In this document: piece after piece, positions 42,347-50,758 of the stretch
Layout: each line of letters begins with the position of its first letter
How positions within the stretch are numbered: position 1 is the first letter of the stretch
Source: Actinomycetota bacterium
Lineage (GTDB): Bacteria > Actinomycetota > Actinomycetes > Streptosporangiales > Streptosporangiaceae
Assembly: GCA_027314515.1 (NCBI GenBank)
Contig: DAHVAR010000123.1
Span: 39,546 to 103,545 of the forward strand
Direction: 5' to 3'
DNA: 64,000 nt
Made by a program: the position numbers and the translations under genes
The notes under the pieces: model-generated
What the model saw: only the letters and a program-made list of their open reading frames with translations
What the model was told of the DNA's origin: nothing
Databases searched by the model: none

Positions 42347-42774
42347 TCATCCTTGACACCAACGTTGTTTCCGAACTGATGCGCCCGGAGCCGGCGTCGC
42401 AGGTTGCTGACTGGGTGCGCCGACGGGACCGTCGCGAACTGCGAATGACCTCGATCACGCTCGCCGAGATCCGCTTCGGCATCGCCAGGCTCCCTGCGGG
42501 CCGCCGGAAGCAGGTCCTGCTAGACACTGCGAACGACACCTTCAGGGTCTTCGATGAGCAGATCCTGCCGGTCGATGCCGCAGCCGCTGAGCAGTACGCG
42601 ATCATCGCCAGTACCCGCGAGCGGGCCGGGAAGCCGATCGCTGGTTTCGACGCTCTTATCGCCGCCGTCTGCCGCGCCCGCGACGCGGCACTTGCCACTC
42701 GCAACATGCTCGACTTCGATGGCACCGGCATCGAGATCATCAATCCCTGGACGCCGCAGGCGGTTGAGAGCTGA
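42343..42774 (+). CDS. fitB: FitB/VapC-type PIN-domain toxin
   Basis: 143-residue PIN-domain ribonuclease. The acidic metal site is complete: ILDTNVVSELMRP (Asp near the N-terminus), SITLAEIRFGIARLP (Glu) and IAGFDALIAAVC (Asp), with a final acidic position after ALATRNMLDFDG. FitB-type toxins cut RNA and are held inactive by FitA. Coupled directly to fitA, the pair is intact and probably functional. It sits at the junction of two catabolic operons, next to degraded gene fragments, a common location for such modules. Confidence 0.9.
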   Translation: MIILDTNVVSELMRPEPASQVADWVRRRDRRELRMTSITLAEIRFGIARLPAGRRKQVLLDTANDTFRVFDEQILPVDAAAAEQYAIIASTRERAGKPIAGFDALIAAVCRARDAALATRNMLDFDGTGIEIINPWTPQAVES

Positions 42775-43273
42775 CGAAGGCGGGCCCGTGATGCAGGGCG
42801 ACGGGAGGCAGGCGCGGTAGCTGAGCTACGCCGGGGAGGTCACCAACGGCGGCAGCGACCGCTCCGTAGCCGACGTCGTCTGCTGGGGCGCAGCCGCCAG
42901 CCCGTCACGCAGGCGATTCGGCGCGATCCGCGCCCTGCTGGCCGGCCAGCAGCCAGGCGCGCATCTCTGGCTGGAGCTCGCCGAATTCATCGGGATCATC
43001 GCCGTGGCCGCTCCATTCGCGGCGAACGCTTCAGGCTTCGAAGTGCAGCGGTATGTCCGCCGCCGTGTGCTCCCCGAATCGGGTAGGCAACCGGCTCGCC
43101 CATCCGCTCGAAGTTGCCGATCGTGCCGACGGTCTGCACCCAGCCGCCTGCCAGCCGGCCGGCTTCGAGCTCATCGCGCATCCGGCACTCACGCCCTCGC
43201 GGCCGATCGATACCCGGCCGCGCGGCCTGGCTCAGCCAGTCACCGAAGGCCGCACCGCCAGCACCGGCGCCTG
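42775..43273. other. Degraded 500-base stretch with no intact gene
   Basis: On the plus strand at 42917-43036 the text FGAIRALLAGQQPGAHLWL and ELAEFIGIIAVAAPFAANA resembles the C-terminal end of DrrB-type ABC-2 permeases. On the minus strand near 43031-43190 there is a short protein-like stretch (GGWVQTVGTIGNFERMGEPV, closing in another frame at TAADIPLHFEA) that I cannot assign. Neither has a start or full length; this appears to be gene debris left beside the FitAB module. Confidence 0.45.
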
Positions 43274-44293
43274 CTATGCGGCGCCAGCGTCCGCGATGTC
43301 CAGAACGACCTTCAGCTGGCCGGGATCGGCGCAGGCGGCGAAGGCCTCCGGCAGCCGGCTGAGCGGGAAGCGGCTGGTAACCAGGGGCGCGAGGTCCAGT
43401 CTCCGCTGGGCGCACAGCGCGATGGCGCTGTCGTAGTCACGCGGCCGGGCTGCCCGCGGGCTCTTGATCGTCAGTTCCTTGTAATACCACTCGTACGGGC
43501 GGGTATCGGCGATTCCGGTGATGATTCCGAACAGCATCACCTGCGCGCCAGCGCCGGCCAGGCGGAACGCCTGCGCGAGCGTGGCCGCCGACCCAGCGCA
43601 TTCGAGGGCGATGTCCGCGCCCCGGCCAGCCGTCACGTCCGCGACCGCCTCGTCCGCCTCATCGGGCGCGACCACCGCGCTGGCGCCGAACCGCCGGGCT
43701 AGCTCGTGCTTGGCGGCAGACCTGGTGACAGCGATGATGCTGCGCACGCCCCGTTCCCGCAGTAGCTGCAGGTGCAGCAGGCCGGCTACGCCGAGACCGA
43801 TCACCACCGCGACGTCTTCCGGCCACGCCCGGATCGCGGACTGCGCGTGAATGCAGGTCGAAAGCACCTGGAGCAGCGCACCCTCATCGCGCGTGACCGA
43901 GTCCGGAATCGGATGCAGCAGCGCATCGTCGGCGGCGATGTACTCGGCGAAGCAGCCGTCGGCGTCACGGCCGAGCAGGCGGCCATGCCGGCACAGGTGC
44001 GGCAGGTCGCGGCGGCAGCGGGAGCAGCGGCCGCAGAAGGGCGACGGGTTGAGCAGCACGGCGGTGCCTGGCGCCAGTGCGCCGGCCCGGCCGGGGATCT
44101 CGACCCGGCCCGTCATCTCGTGGCCGAGAACCACCGGCGCGACGACTGGGATGTCGCCTGCGGCGATCTTGAGATCCGTGCCGCAGACTCCGGCCTGGCT
44201 CACCCGCACCAGGGCCCGGCCGTCGGCTGCCCGCACTGCCGGGACATCCCTGACCACCACACAGCCGGGACCCTCGATGACTGCTGCCCGCAT
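43274..44293 (-). CDS. Zinc-dependent medium-chain alcohol dehydrogenase
   Basis: 339 residues of the MDR family. Catalytic zinc ligands are in GVCGTDLK and LGHEM; the structural zinc lobe is CGRCSRCRRDLPHLC. The Rossmann part has VIGLGVAGLLHLQLL. Overall pattern resembles threonine or sorbitol dehydrogenases (NAD-dependent). An extra phrase, RPYEWYYKELTIKSPRAAR, is typical of sugar-acid or aryl-alcohol MDR members. It diverges from the 3-hydroxyisobutyrate-dehydrogenase-like gene across 77 bases, so both are likely switched on together. Confidence 0.9.
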   Translation of the reverse strand: MRAAVIEGPGCVVVRDVPAVRAADGRALVRVSQAGVCGTDLKIAAGDIPVVAPVVLGHEMTGRVEIPGRAGALAPGTAVLLNPSPFCGRCSRCRRDLPHLCRHGRLLGRDADGCFAEYIAADDALLHPIPDSVTRDEGALLQVLSTCIHAQSAIRAWPEDVAVVIGLGVAGLLHLQLLRERGVRSIIAVTRSAAKHELARRFGASAVVAPDEADEAVADVTAGRGADIALECAGSAATLAQAFRLAGAGAQVMLFGIITGIADTRPYEWYYKELTIKSPRAARPRDYDSAIALCAQRRLDLAPLVTSRFPLSRLPEAFAACADPGQLKVVLDIADAGAA

Positions 44294-44370
44294 CGGGCAA
44301 TTGTTTCACTGTGAGCACTTCCGGTGCTATGAAGTGTTCAGGTGGTCTCATCACGCTTGTGGAGGCGAGA

Positions 44371-45279
44371 GTGGCGGAAGCGGCCAGAGCGACCGGGGTG
44401 GCGGGCTTCGCCGGCCTCGGCGTGATGGGCTCGGCCATGAGCGGCCACCTGCTGGCCGCCGGCTGGACAGTGCCCGGCTACGACATCGACCCGGCCCGCC
44501 TGGACGCCCACCGCGCCAGCGGCGGCGCCTGCGTCAGCAGTCCGGCCGAACTGGCCGCGATGGCCGGCCTCGTGGTGACCTCGCTGCCGAACGGCCAGGC
44601 ATTGCTGGACGTCACGCTGGGCCCGGCCGGTCTCGCCGCCGCCGCCGCGCCCGGCATGACCGTGATCGAGACCAGCACGCTGCCGCTGGAGGTCAAGGAG
44701 GAGGCCCGCCGGGCGCTCGCGGACCGCGGTGCGTACCTGCTGGACTGCACGCTCAGCGGTACCGGCGCGCAGGCACGGAGCGGGGACCTGGTGGCTTATC
44801 TCAGCGGCGCGCAGCCAGGCAAGGACAAGGCGGCGGAAATGTTGCGCGCGATCACCCGCAGCCAGCATGACGTCGGCGAATTCGGCAACGGCACCAAGAT
44901 CAAGATGATCGCCAACCTCCTGGTGACGGTCCACAACGTCGCGGCGGCGGAGGCCCTGGTGCTGGCCGAGGCCGCCGGCCTGGATCCGCAGATCGTGCTG
45001 ACCGCGGTCGGTGATGGTGCGGGCAGTTCCAGGATGCTCCAGGTCCGGGGCCCGGCGATGGCCGCCCGGTGCTATGCCGGACCGGGCATGCGCACCAGCC
45101 TGTTTGCCAAGGACATCGACCTGATTACCGCCTTCGCGCGCCAGGCCGGCTCCCCGGTGCCGCTGTTCACCCTCGCGACAGCGGTCTACCAGGCCGCTCT
45201 CGCGCAGGGCCGCGGGGACGAGGACACGGCCTGCGTTCACGCGATCATCCGGCAGCAGGCTGGCCTGGCGGCCGGATGA
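44371..45279 (+). CDS. 3-hydroxyisobutyrate-dehydrogenase-family oxidoreductase
   Basis: 302 residues. N-terminal NAD(P) motif GFAGLGVMGSAMSGHLL, substrate-binding region DCTLSGTGAQARSGDL and the catalytic Lys in GNGTKIKMIANLL. The family reduces or oxidises 3-hydroxyisobutyrate, tartronate semialdehyde and similar hydroxy acids. The GTG start at 44371 is chosen for its GGAGG box 5 bases upstream; longer in-frame starts (GTG 44311) reach into the divergent promoter. The stop overlaps the following amidohydrolase start (ATGA). It is first gene of a five-gene plus-strand run. Confidence 0.9.
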   Translation: MAEAARATGVAGFAGLGVMGSAMSGHLLAAGWTVPGYDIDPARLDAHRASGGACVSSPAELAAMAGLVVTSLPNGQALLDVTLGPAGLAAAAAPGMTVIETSTLPLEVKEEARRALADRGAYLLDCTLSGTGAQARSGDLVAYLSGAQPGKDKAAEMLRAITRSQHDVGEFGNGTKIKMIANLLVTVHNVAAAEALVLAEAAGLDPQIVLTAVGDGAGSSRMLQVRGPAMAARCYAGPGMRTSLFAKDIDLITAFARQAGSPVPLFTLATAVYQAALAQGRGDEDTACVHAIIRQQAGLAAG

Positions 45280-46274
45280 GGCTGACCGTTGACGTGCACA
45301 CGCACGTCGTGCCTGTGCAAGTGCTTGCCGACGCCCGGCGCGGGTCCGGCTTCGACGGGCTGACGGTAGACCACCAGGGCGGGCAGGACTGGCTCGTGCA
45401 CCGGCAGGGCTTCCGTTACCCGGTTCCGGCCGCCTATTTCGACGTCGCCGCACGGCTGCAGTCGATGGACGAGCGCGGCATCAGTCATGCGCTGATCTCG
45501 ATAGCCCCGACGCTGTTCATGTACTGGGCACCCAGCGCGGAAACCGTCGAATTCTGCCGGGCAGCCAACGACGTCATCGCCGCGATGGCGGCAGGCTCGG
45601 GCGGCCGCCTGATCGCGCTCGCGACGCTGCCGATGCAGGCGCCCGCTGCCGCGGTCGCGGAGCTGACCCGCGCAGTGACCAGCCTGGGCATGCGCGGGGC
45701 CGAGATCGGCCCGGACGTCGGGGACACTCCGCTCGACGATCCCGCGGTGCGCCCGGTGCTCGCCGCGGCGGCCGGACTCGGGGTCCCGCTGATCCTGCAT
45801 CCCTACTACGTGGGACAGCGACCGGGACTGGCGGACTTCTACCTGACGAACCTGGTCGGCAACCCGCTGGCCACCACCGTGGGGGCGGCTCGCCTGATCT
45901 TCAGCGGGCTGCTGGACGAACTGCCCGCCCTGCGCCTGGTCCTGATGCACGGCGGCGGCTACCTCCCGTACCAGATCGGCCGGCTGGACCACGGCCACCG
46001 GGTGCGCCCCGAATCGCGCGGCTGCCTCCGGCCGCCCTCTCAGTACCTGCGCAGGTTCTGGTACGACTCGGTCACTCACGCGCCCGCCGCGCTTGCGTTC
46101 CTGGTCAGCATGGCCGGGCCTGACCGGGTGCTCTTCGGCACCGACTTCCCGTTCGATATGGCCGCAGGACCGGTTCGGGAGCAGGCGGCCGGCGCCGGCC
46201 TCAGCGAAGCGGACCTGGCTGACATAGCCGGGCGCAACGCCAGCCGGCTGTTCGGCCTCGGCCTTCCGGCCTGA
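45276..46274 (+). CDS. Amidohydrolase 2 family (ACMSD-like decarboxylase/hydrolase)
   Basis: 332 residues. The metal site is visible: DVHTHVVP near the N-terminus (HxH), His in LILHPYY, His in VLMHGGGYLPYQ and the final Asp in LFGTDFPFD. This is the ACMSD/resorcylate-decarboxylase branch, which removes CO2 from aromatic or semialdehyde acids, or hydrolyses related ones. The ATG overlaps the upstream stop, so the two enzymes act in one pathway. The substrate is unknown; an acyclic or aromatic acid would fit the rest of the island. Confidence 0.88.
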   Translation: MRLTVDVHTHVVPVQVLADARRGSGFDGLTVDHQGGQDWLVHRQGFRYPVPAAYFDVAARLQSMDERGISHALISIAPTLFMYWAPSAETVEFCRAANDVIAAMAAGSGGRLIALATLPMQAPAAAVAELTRAVTSLGMRGAEIGPDVGDTPLDDPAVRPVLAAAAGLGVPLILHPYYVGQRPGLADFYLTNLVGNPLATTVGAARLIFSGLLDELPALRLVLMHGGGYLPYQIGRLDHGHRVRPESRGCLRPPSQYLRRFWYDSVTHAPAALAFLVSMAGPDRVLFGTDFPFDMAAGPVREQAAGAGLSEADLADIAGRNASRLFGLGLPA

Positions 46275-46291
46275 CGCAAGGGAGAAGGCAG

Positions 46292-48067
46292 ATGACAGCG
46301 GACCCGGCCAGGCCCGGCGGCGTCGCGCAGGTCCGGCTGGCCGGCGAGGTGATGCAGGTCGAGCGGGACGTCCCGGTGACCATGGACGACGGCAACGTGC
46401 TGCGAGCCGACGTGTTCCGGCCGTCGGGGCCAGGCGAGTGGCCCGTGCTGCTCAGCTACGGGCCCTATGCCAAGGGACTGGCCTTCCAGGACGGCTACCC
46501 CGACCAGTGGCAGCTCATGGTCAGCGCGCACCCCGACGTGACGCGCGGATCGAGCGGCGACTACCAGAACTGGGAGGTTGCCGACCCGGAGAAGTGGGTC
46601 CCGGACGGCTACGCCTGCGTGCGGGTGGATTCCCGCGGCGCCGGCCGGTCACCGGGCCTGCTCGATCCCTACTCGGCACGGGAAACTCGCGACCTCTACG
46701 AGTGCATCGAGTGGGCGGCGGCGCAGCCGTGGAGCACCGGGAAAGTCGGCCTGAACGGGATCTCCTATTACGCGATGAACGCCTGGCACGTCGCCTCTCT
46801 CCAGCCGCCCCATCTCGCTGCGATGTGCATCTGGGAAGGCGCGTCAGACTTCTACCGGGATGGCACGCACCACGGCGGCATCCTCTGCACGTTCTGGGAG
46901 AACTGGTACCGCAAGCAGGTCCTGTCCGTCCAGCACGGAGTCGGCGAGCGCGGGCTGACCGGCCGCAGCACCGGCGAGCCCGTTGCCGGACCGCAGACGC
47001 TGAGCGAGGCCGAACTGGCGGCCAGCCGCGTGCCGTTCGGCGAGCAGATCCGTGAGCACCCGCTCGACGATGAGTTCCACCGGATCCGCTCCGCCGACTT
47101 CGGCCAGATCACCGTGCCGTTCCTGGCTGCCGCCAACTGGGGCGGCCAGGGCCTGCATACCCGCGGCAACTTCGAGGGGTTCTGCCGCGCTGCCTCGCCG
47201 CGCAAGTGGCTGGAGGTGCACGGCCTGGAGCACTGGACGCACTTCTACACCGACTACGGCGTCGACCTGCAGAAGCGCTTCTTCGCCTGCTTCCTGCACG
47301 GTGATGACAGTGGCTGGCGCCAGCAGCCGCCGGTGCAGCTACAGGTGCGCACGCTCGATGGCTTCGTCCAGCGATCGGAGCAGGAATGGCCGCTGGCCAG
47401 GACCCGCTGGCGCAGGCTGTGGCTGCGGCCGGACGCGATGGAACTGGCCTGGGCGCAGCCCGGCGACCGAAGCCTTCAGTCAGCCTCCTATCAGGCCAGC
47501 GGCGAGGGCCTGACCTTCATCTCGCCGCCGTTTGACGCCGAGGCCGAGATCACCGGGCCGGTCGCCGCGCGGCTGTTCGTCTCCTCATCGGCCGACGATG
47601 CGGACCTGTTCCTCGTCCTGCGGCTGCTGCGGCCGGACGGCGGCGAAGTCACCTTTCCCGGCGCCATCGACCCCCATACGCCGGTGGCGCAGGGCTGGCT
47701 GCGCATGTCCCACCGCAAGCTCGACGAGACCCTGAGCACGCAGTACCGCCCTTACCATGCGCATAACGAGATCCAGCCACTGGTTCCCGGCGAGGTATAC
47801 CGCGCCGATGTGGAAATCTGGCCGACAAGCATCGTCGTTCCCGCGGAATACCGGCTGGCACTCACGGTCCGCGGGCGCGACTACTCCAGGCGGCATCCTG
47901 GCGCCCCCCGGCTCGGTTCGTTCGTCAACGAGATGACCGGATGCGGGCCGTTCCTGCACGATGACCCGGCGGACCGCCCGGCCGGGCTGACCGGCAGCAC
48001 GCAGACCCTCTGGGCCGATCCGGACCGCAAGCCCTACCTCCTGGTTCCCGTCATCCCGCCTGGCTGA
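46292..48067 (+). CDS. CocE/NonD-family S15 hydrolase
   Basis: 591 residues with the CocE/X-Pro-dipeptidyl-peptidase layout: an alpha/beta hydrolase domain with nucleophile Ser158 in GLNGISYYA, RVDSRGAGRS before it, a helical cap, the late catalytic His in LEHWTHFYTD and a C-terminal jelly-roll (RLFVSSSADDADLFLVLRLL). It hydrolyses esters or amides. AAGGGAGAAGG precedes the ATG. Downstream of the amidohydrolase by 17 bases, it probably performs the first cleavage of the island's substrate. No signal peptide is seen, so it is cytoplasmic. Confidence 0.9.
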   Translation: MTADPARPGGVAQVRLAGEVMQVERDVPVTMDDGNVLRADVFRPSGPGEWPVLLSYGPYAKGLAFQDGYPDQWQLMVSAHPDVTRGSSGDYQNWEVADPEKWVPDGYACVRVDSRGAGRSPGLLDPYSARETRDLYECIEWAAAQPWSTGKVGLNGISYYAMNAWHVASLQPPHLAAMCIWEGASDFYRDGTHHGGILCTFWENWYRKQVLSVQHGVGERGLTGRSTGEPVAGPQTLSEAELAASRVPFGEQIREHPLDDEFHRIRSADFGQITVPFLAAANWGGQGLHTRGNFEGFCRAASPRKWLEVHGLEHWTHFYTDYGVDLQKRFFACFLHGDDSGWRQQPPVQLQVRTLDGFVQRSEQEWPLARTRWRRLWLRPDAMELAWAQPGDRSLQSASYQASGEGLTFISPPFDAEAEITGPVAARLFVSSSADDADLFLVLRLLRPDGGEVTFPGAIDPHTPVAQGWLRMSHRKLDETLSTQYRPYHAHNEIQPLVPGEVYRADVEIWPTSIVVPAEYRLALTVRGRDYSRRHPGAPRLGSFVNEMTGCGPFLHDDPADRPAGLTGSTQTLWADPDRKPYLLVPVIPPG

Positions 48068-48124
48068 CAAGCACGGATCCGGCTCCGCCTGGCCGGCTCA
48101 GCCGCTAACCCTGGAAGGAAGCCG

Positions 48125-49363
48125 ATGAAAGAAGCCTTCGGTGGCTTGAGCACGGACTGGAAGGAAGGCATCAACTGGCAGGCCGTCCGCGAATGGCGGC
48201 TGCGCCGGGCGCGGGAGGCCATGGCCCGGCACGGCCTGGGCGCCCTGCTCCTGATGTACGACGAGAACATGCGCTATGTGTCATCGACTTACACGCCGGG
48301 CTGGAACCGGCTGAAGCCGGGGCTGCGGTACGTGGTGCTCTGCGAGGGCAAGGAGCCGATCGTCTACGAGCAGGGCGATATCGGCATCCACCTGAAGGTT
48401 CATAGCCCGTGGATTCCGCCGCAGAACGTGCGGCACTCCTACGCCTGGATCAAGGGAGCGGCTGGCCCCGCCTCGCAAGCCCAGGTGACCAAGTTCGTCA
48501 CGGCGCTCATCGGCGACCTGGAGGACGCCGGCGTCCGGGACAAGCCACTCGGCGTCGACTTCATCGACATCAACATGCTGCGCGCGTTCGAGCGGGCCGG
48601 GGTGAGCTGGACCGACGGGATGTCCCCGATGATGGAGGCGCGCGCCATCAAGAGCCCGGACGAGCAGAAGGCGGCCAGGATCGTCGGCGCGATCTGTGAC
48701 TCGCTGCACTACGAGTTCACCCAGTTCCTGCGGCCCGGCCTGACCGAGAACGAAGTGGCCGCGTTCGGGTTCGAGTATCTCTACAACATCCCCGGCATGG
48801 AGGACGTGGAGGACATCATCGTGTCGTCCGGCCCGAACGCGTGGCCGAACTGGCGCAACTTCTCCGACCGCATCATCCGGCCCGGCGAGCTCGTCATCAT
48901 CGACCTGGCCGCGCTCACCTGGAATGGCTTCAAGTCATGCGTCTACCGAACGTACTGCGCGGGCGGCCAGCCGACGGACGAGATGAAGCGTTATTACCAG
49001 ACCGCGCACAAGTGGCTGTGGGACGCGATCGAGGTGGTGCGCCCCGGTGTCACCACGGCGGACATCGCGAGCAAGTGGCCGTCGGCGAAAGAAGCCTGGG
49101 GGTATGAGGAGGAGGACCAGGCCGCTGCCAACTTGTGGGGGCACGGACTCGGCCTGGCTCAGTACGACCGGCCAGTGATCTCCCGGATCTGGTCGCTGGA
49201 CTACCCGGAGGAGATCCGGCCGGGCATGGTCTTCGCGCTGGAGACCCAGCACGGCAAGGTGCACGAGTTCGGCGTCCGCCTCGAGGAGATGCTCCTGGTC
49301 ACCGACGATGGCCATGAGCTGCTGTCCTCGTATGCCTCCGATCAGATCATCGTGACCGGATGA
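48125..49363 (+). CDS. M24 (pita-bread) family protein with altered metal site, DddP-like
   Basis: 412 residues. The C-terminal pita-bread fold has metal positions Asp260, His340 (GHGLGL), Glu373 (LETQHG) and Glu387 (RLEEM). The second Asp of the M24 set is replaced: GFKSCVYRTY has Cys272 where GYxxDxxRT is usual. The 12-residue spacing from Asp260 equals that of DddP, the M24-fold DMSP lyase, whose third acidic residue in this loop is also absent here (Ala262). It could be a lyase, a creatinase-like hydrolase or an aminopeptidase relative. GGAAGG precedes the ATG. Its stop overlaps the next start (ATGA). Confidence 0.85.
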   Translation: MKEAFGGLSTDWKEGINWQAVREWRLRRAREAMARHGLGALLLMYDENMRYVSSTYTPGWNRLKPGLRYVVLCEGKEPIVYEQGDIGIHLKVHSPWIPPQNVRHSYAWIKGAAGPASQAQVTKFVTALIGDLEDAGVRDKPLGVDFIDINMLRAFERAGVSWTDGMSPMMEARAIKSPDEQKAARIVGAICDSLHYEFTQFLRPGLTENEVAAFGFEYLYNIPGMEDVEDIIVSSGPNAWPNWRNFSDRIIRPGELVIIDLAALTWNGFKSCVYRTYCAGGQPTDEMKRYYQTAHKWLWDAIEVVRPGVTTADIASKWPSAKEAWGYEEEDQAAANLWGHGLGLAQYDRPVISRIWSLDYPEEIRPGMVFALETQHGKVHEFGVRLEEMLLVTDDGHELLSSYASDQIIVTG

Positions 49364-50652
49364 CACCGGATGCTGCCGGCGTGAGCAGCATCCGGTGGCT
49401 GGTTCCGCTGACCTCTGGCCCGCCGGCGGTCATCGCGGGCGCCAAGGCCGCCCGGCTGTCGGCGGCGCTCCTGGCCGGGTTCAGGGTCCTGCCCGGCTGG
49501 GTGCTTCCGGTGGCCGCCGGCCGGCCGGCGATCGGTGCGGGCGTGGCGGCGATCCGGGCGGACGGCGTCGCTGCCGGGCGCAGGGCGGTGCTCAGCTACC
49601 GGCTCGAGCCGGCCCTGGCCGGTGAGCTCGAAACGGCGGTGACACGGCTCGGCGGGCGGGTGATCGTTCGTTCGTCCAGTCCGCTAGAGGCAGACCCGCG
49701 CTGGTCGGGGGCCTTCTCGTCGATGGCGGAGGTCGGCAGGCTTGATGTCGCTCCGGCCGTGCGCAGTTGCCTGGCTTCCGCGCTGGCGCCCGATCCGCTG
49801 CGGCGGCTCGACTCGTGCGGGCTGCCGCTCGAGGCGGCCGAGCTCGCCGTCCTGCTTCAGCCGGAGATCAGCCCGGTGGCCGGCGGGGCTGCCAGGGTCA
49901 CGGTGCCGCCCGACGGGGACATCGAGGTCACGGTCGAAGGCCTGGCCGGCCATCCCGGTGCGCTGCTGGCGGGAGCGGCGGAGGGCGCCACGGCCCGCTT
50001 CCGCGGTGGTGCTGGCGCCCTTGCCGGCGGGAACGGGCTGGTATCGCTGGTCGGGACTGAGCACGCGCGCGCGGTTGCCGAGCTGGCCTTGGGCGTTTGC
50101 CGGGTGCTCGGCGATGACCTGATCGAGTGGGCGCTCTGGCAGGGCGAGATATGGCTGCTGCAGTCGATGCGGGAACGGCCGCGCTCCCCCACCGCGCCAG
50201 TCGCCGTAGCGGACGCTGTGCCGGACGCTGTGCCGGCCGGACCGCCAGACGCGCATTACCGGCCGGCGCCGCATGCGTCCGTGCTGGCGCTCGCTGAGGC
50301 GATACGGGCCAGCGGCCGGCCGGTGCCGGCGGTCGCCGCAGCGCCGGGAGCCACGGCGGGACGGCTTGTCGCCTGCCGTCCGCATGAGCCGGCCACGCCG
50401 GACTGCCGCGATGCGGTGCTGCTGATCGACCGTCCGTTGCCGGCCTACGCGCCGCTGCTGTTCGCGGCGCGGGGCGTCATCTCGGGGGCAGGCCCGGCCA
50501 GCTCGCATCTCGCCACGGTAGCCCGCAGCCTCGGCGTGCCCATGGTGGTCGGCTGCCCGATCGCGGCCGTCACTGCCGGGCATCCCCCGGCCAGCGCATG
50601 GCTTGCCGCGATAGACGGCGGCACCGGCGACGTCAGGATCCTGGCAGCCTGA
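49360..50652 (+). CDS. PEP-utilizer-like protein with mobile His domain
   Basis: 430 residues. The N-terminal part resembles the nucleotide-binding domain of pyruvate phosphate dikinase and PEP synthase in divergent form (GGRVIVRSSSPLEADPRWSG, with the RSS motif; GVCRVLGDDLIEWALWQG). The C-terminal part has the phosphohistidine swivelling domain with His383 in GPASSHLATVARSLGVP. The PEP/pyruvate barrel of full enzymes is missing. It may be a phosphotransfer or ligase-type partner, as in rifampin phosphotransferase relatives without a full third domain. It overlaps the M24 gene by 4 bases, so both likely act on the same substrate. Confidence 0.8.
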   Translation: MTPDAAGVSSIRWLVPLTSGPPAVIAGAKAARLSAALLAGFRVLPGWVLPVAAGRPAIGAGVAAIRADGVAAGRRAVLSYRLEPALAGELETAVTRLGGRVIVRSSSPLEADPRWSGAFSSMAEVGRLDVAPAVRSCLASALAPDPLRRLDSCGLPLEAAELAVLLQPEISPVAGGAARVTVPPDGDIEVTVEGLAGHPGALLAGAAEGATARFRGGAGALAGGNGLVSLVGTEHARAVAELALGVCRVLGDDLIEWALWQGEIWLLQSMRERPRSPTAPVAVADAVPDAVPAGPPDAHYRPAPHASVLALAEAIRASGRPVPAVAAAPGATAGRLVACRPHEPATPDCRDAVLLIDRPLPAYAPLLFAARGVISGAGPASSHLATVARSLGVPMVVGCPIAAVTAGHPPASAWLAAIDGGTGDVRILAA

Positions 50653-50758
50653 CGCCTCCGCTGCCGGGTCCCGGCGGGCTAGCCCGCTGACTCAGGCCGC
50701 TCGCCTGGACCTTTGTGGCTGGAGCGGTTCTCGGGTCTACTGGGGACAGGGGGCAGTA

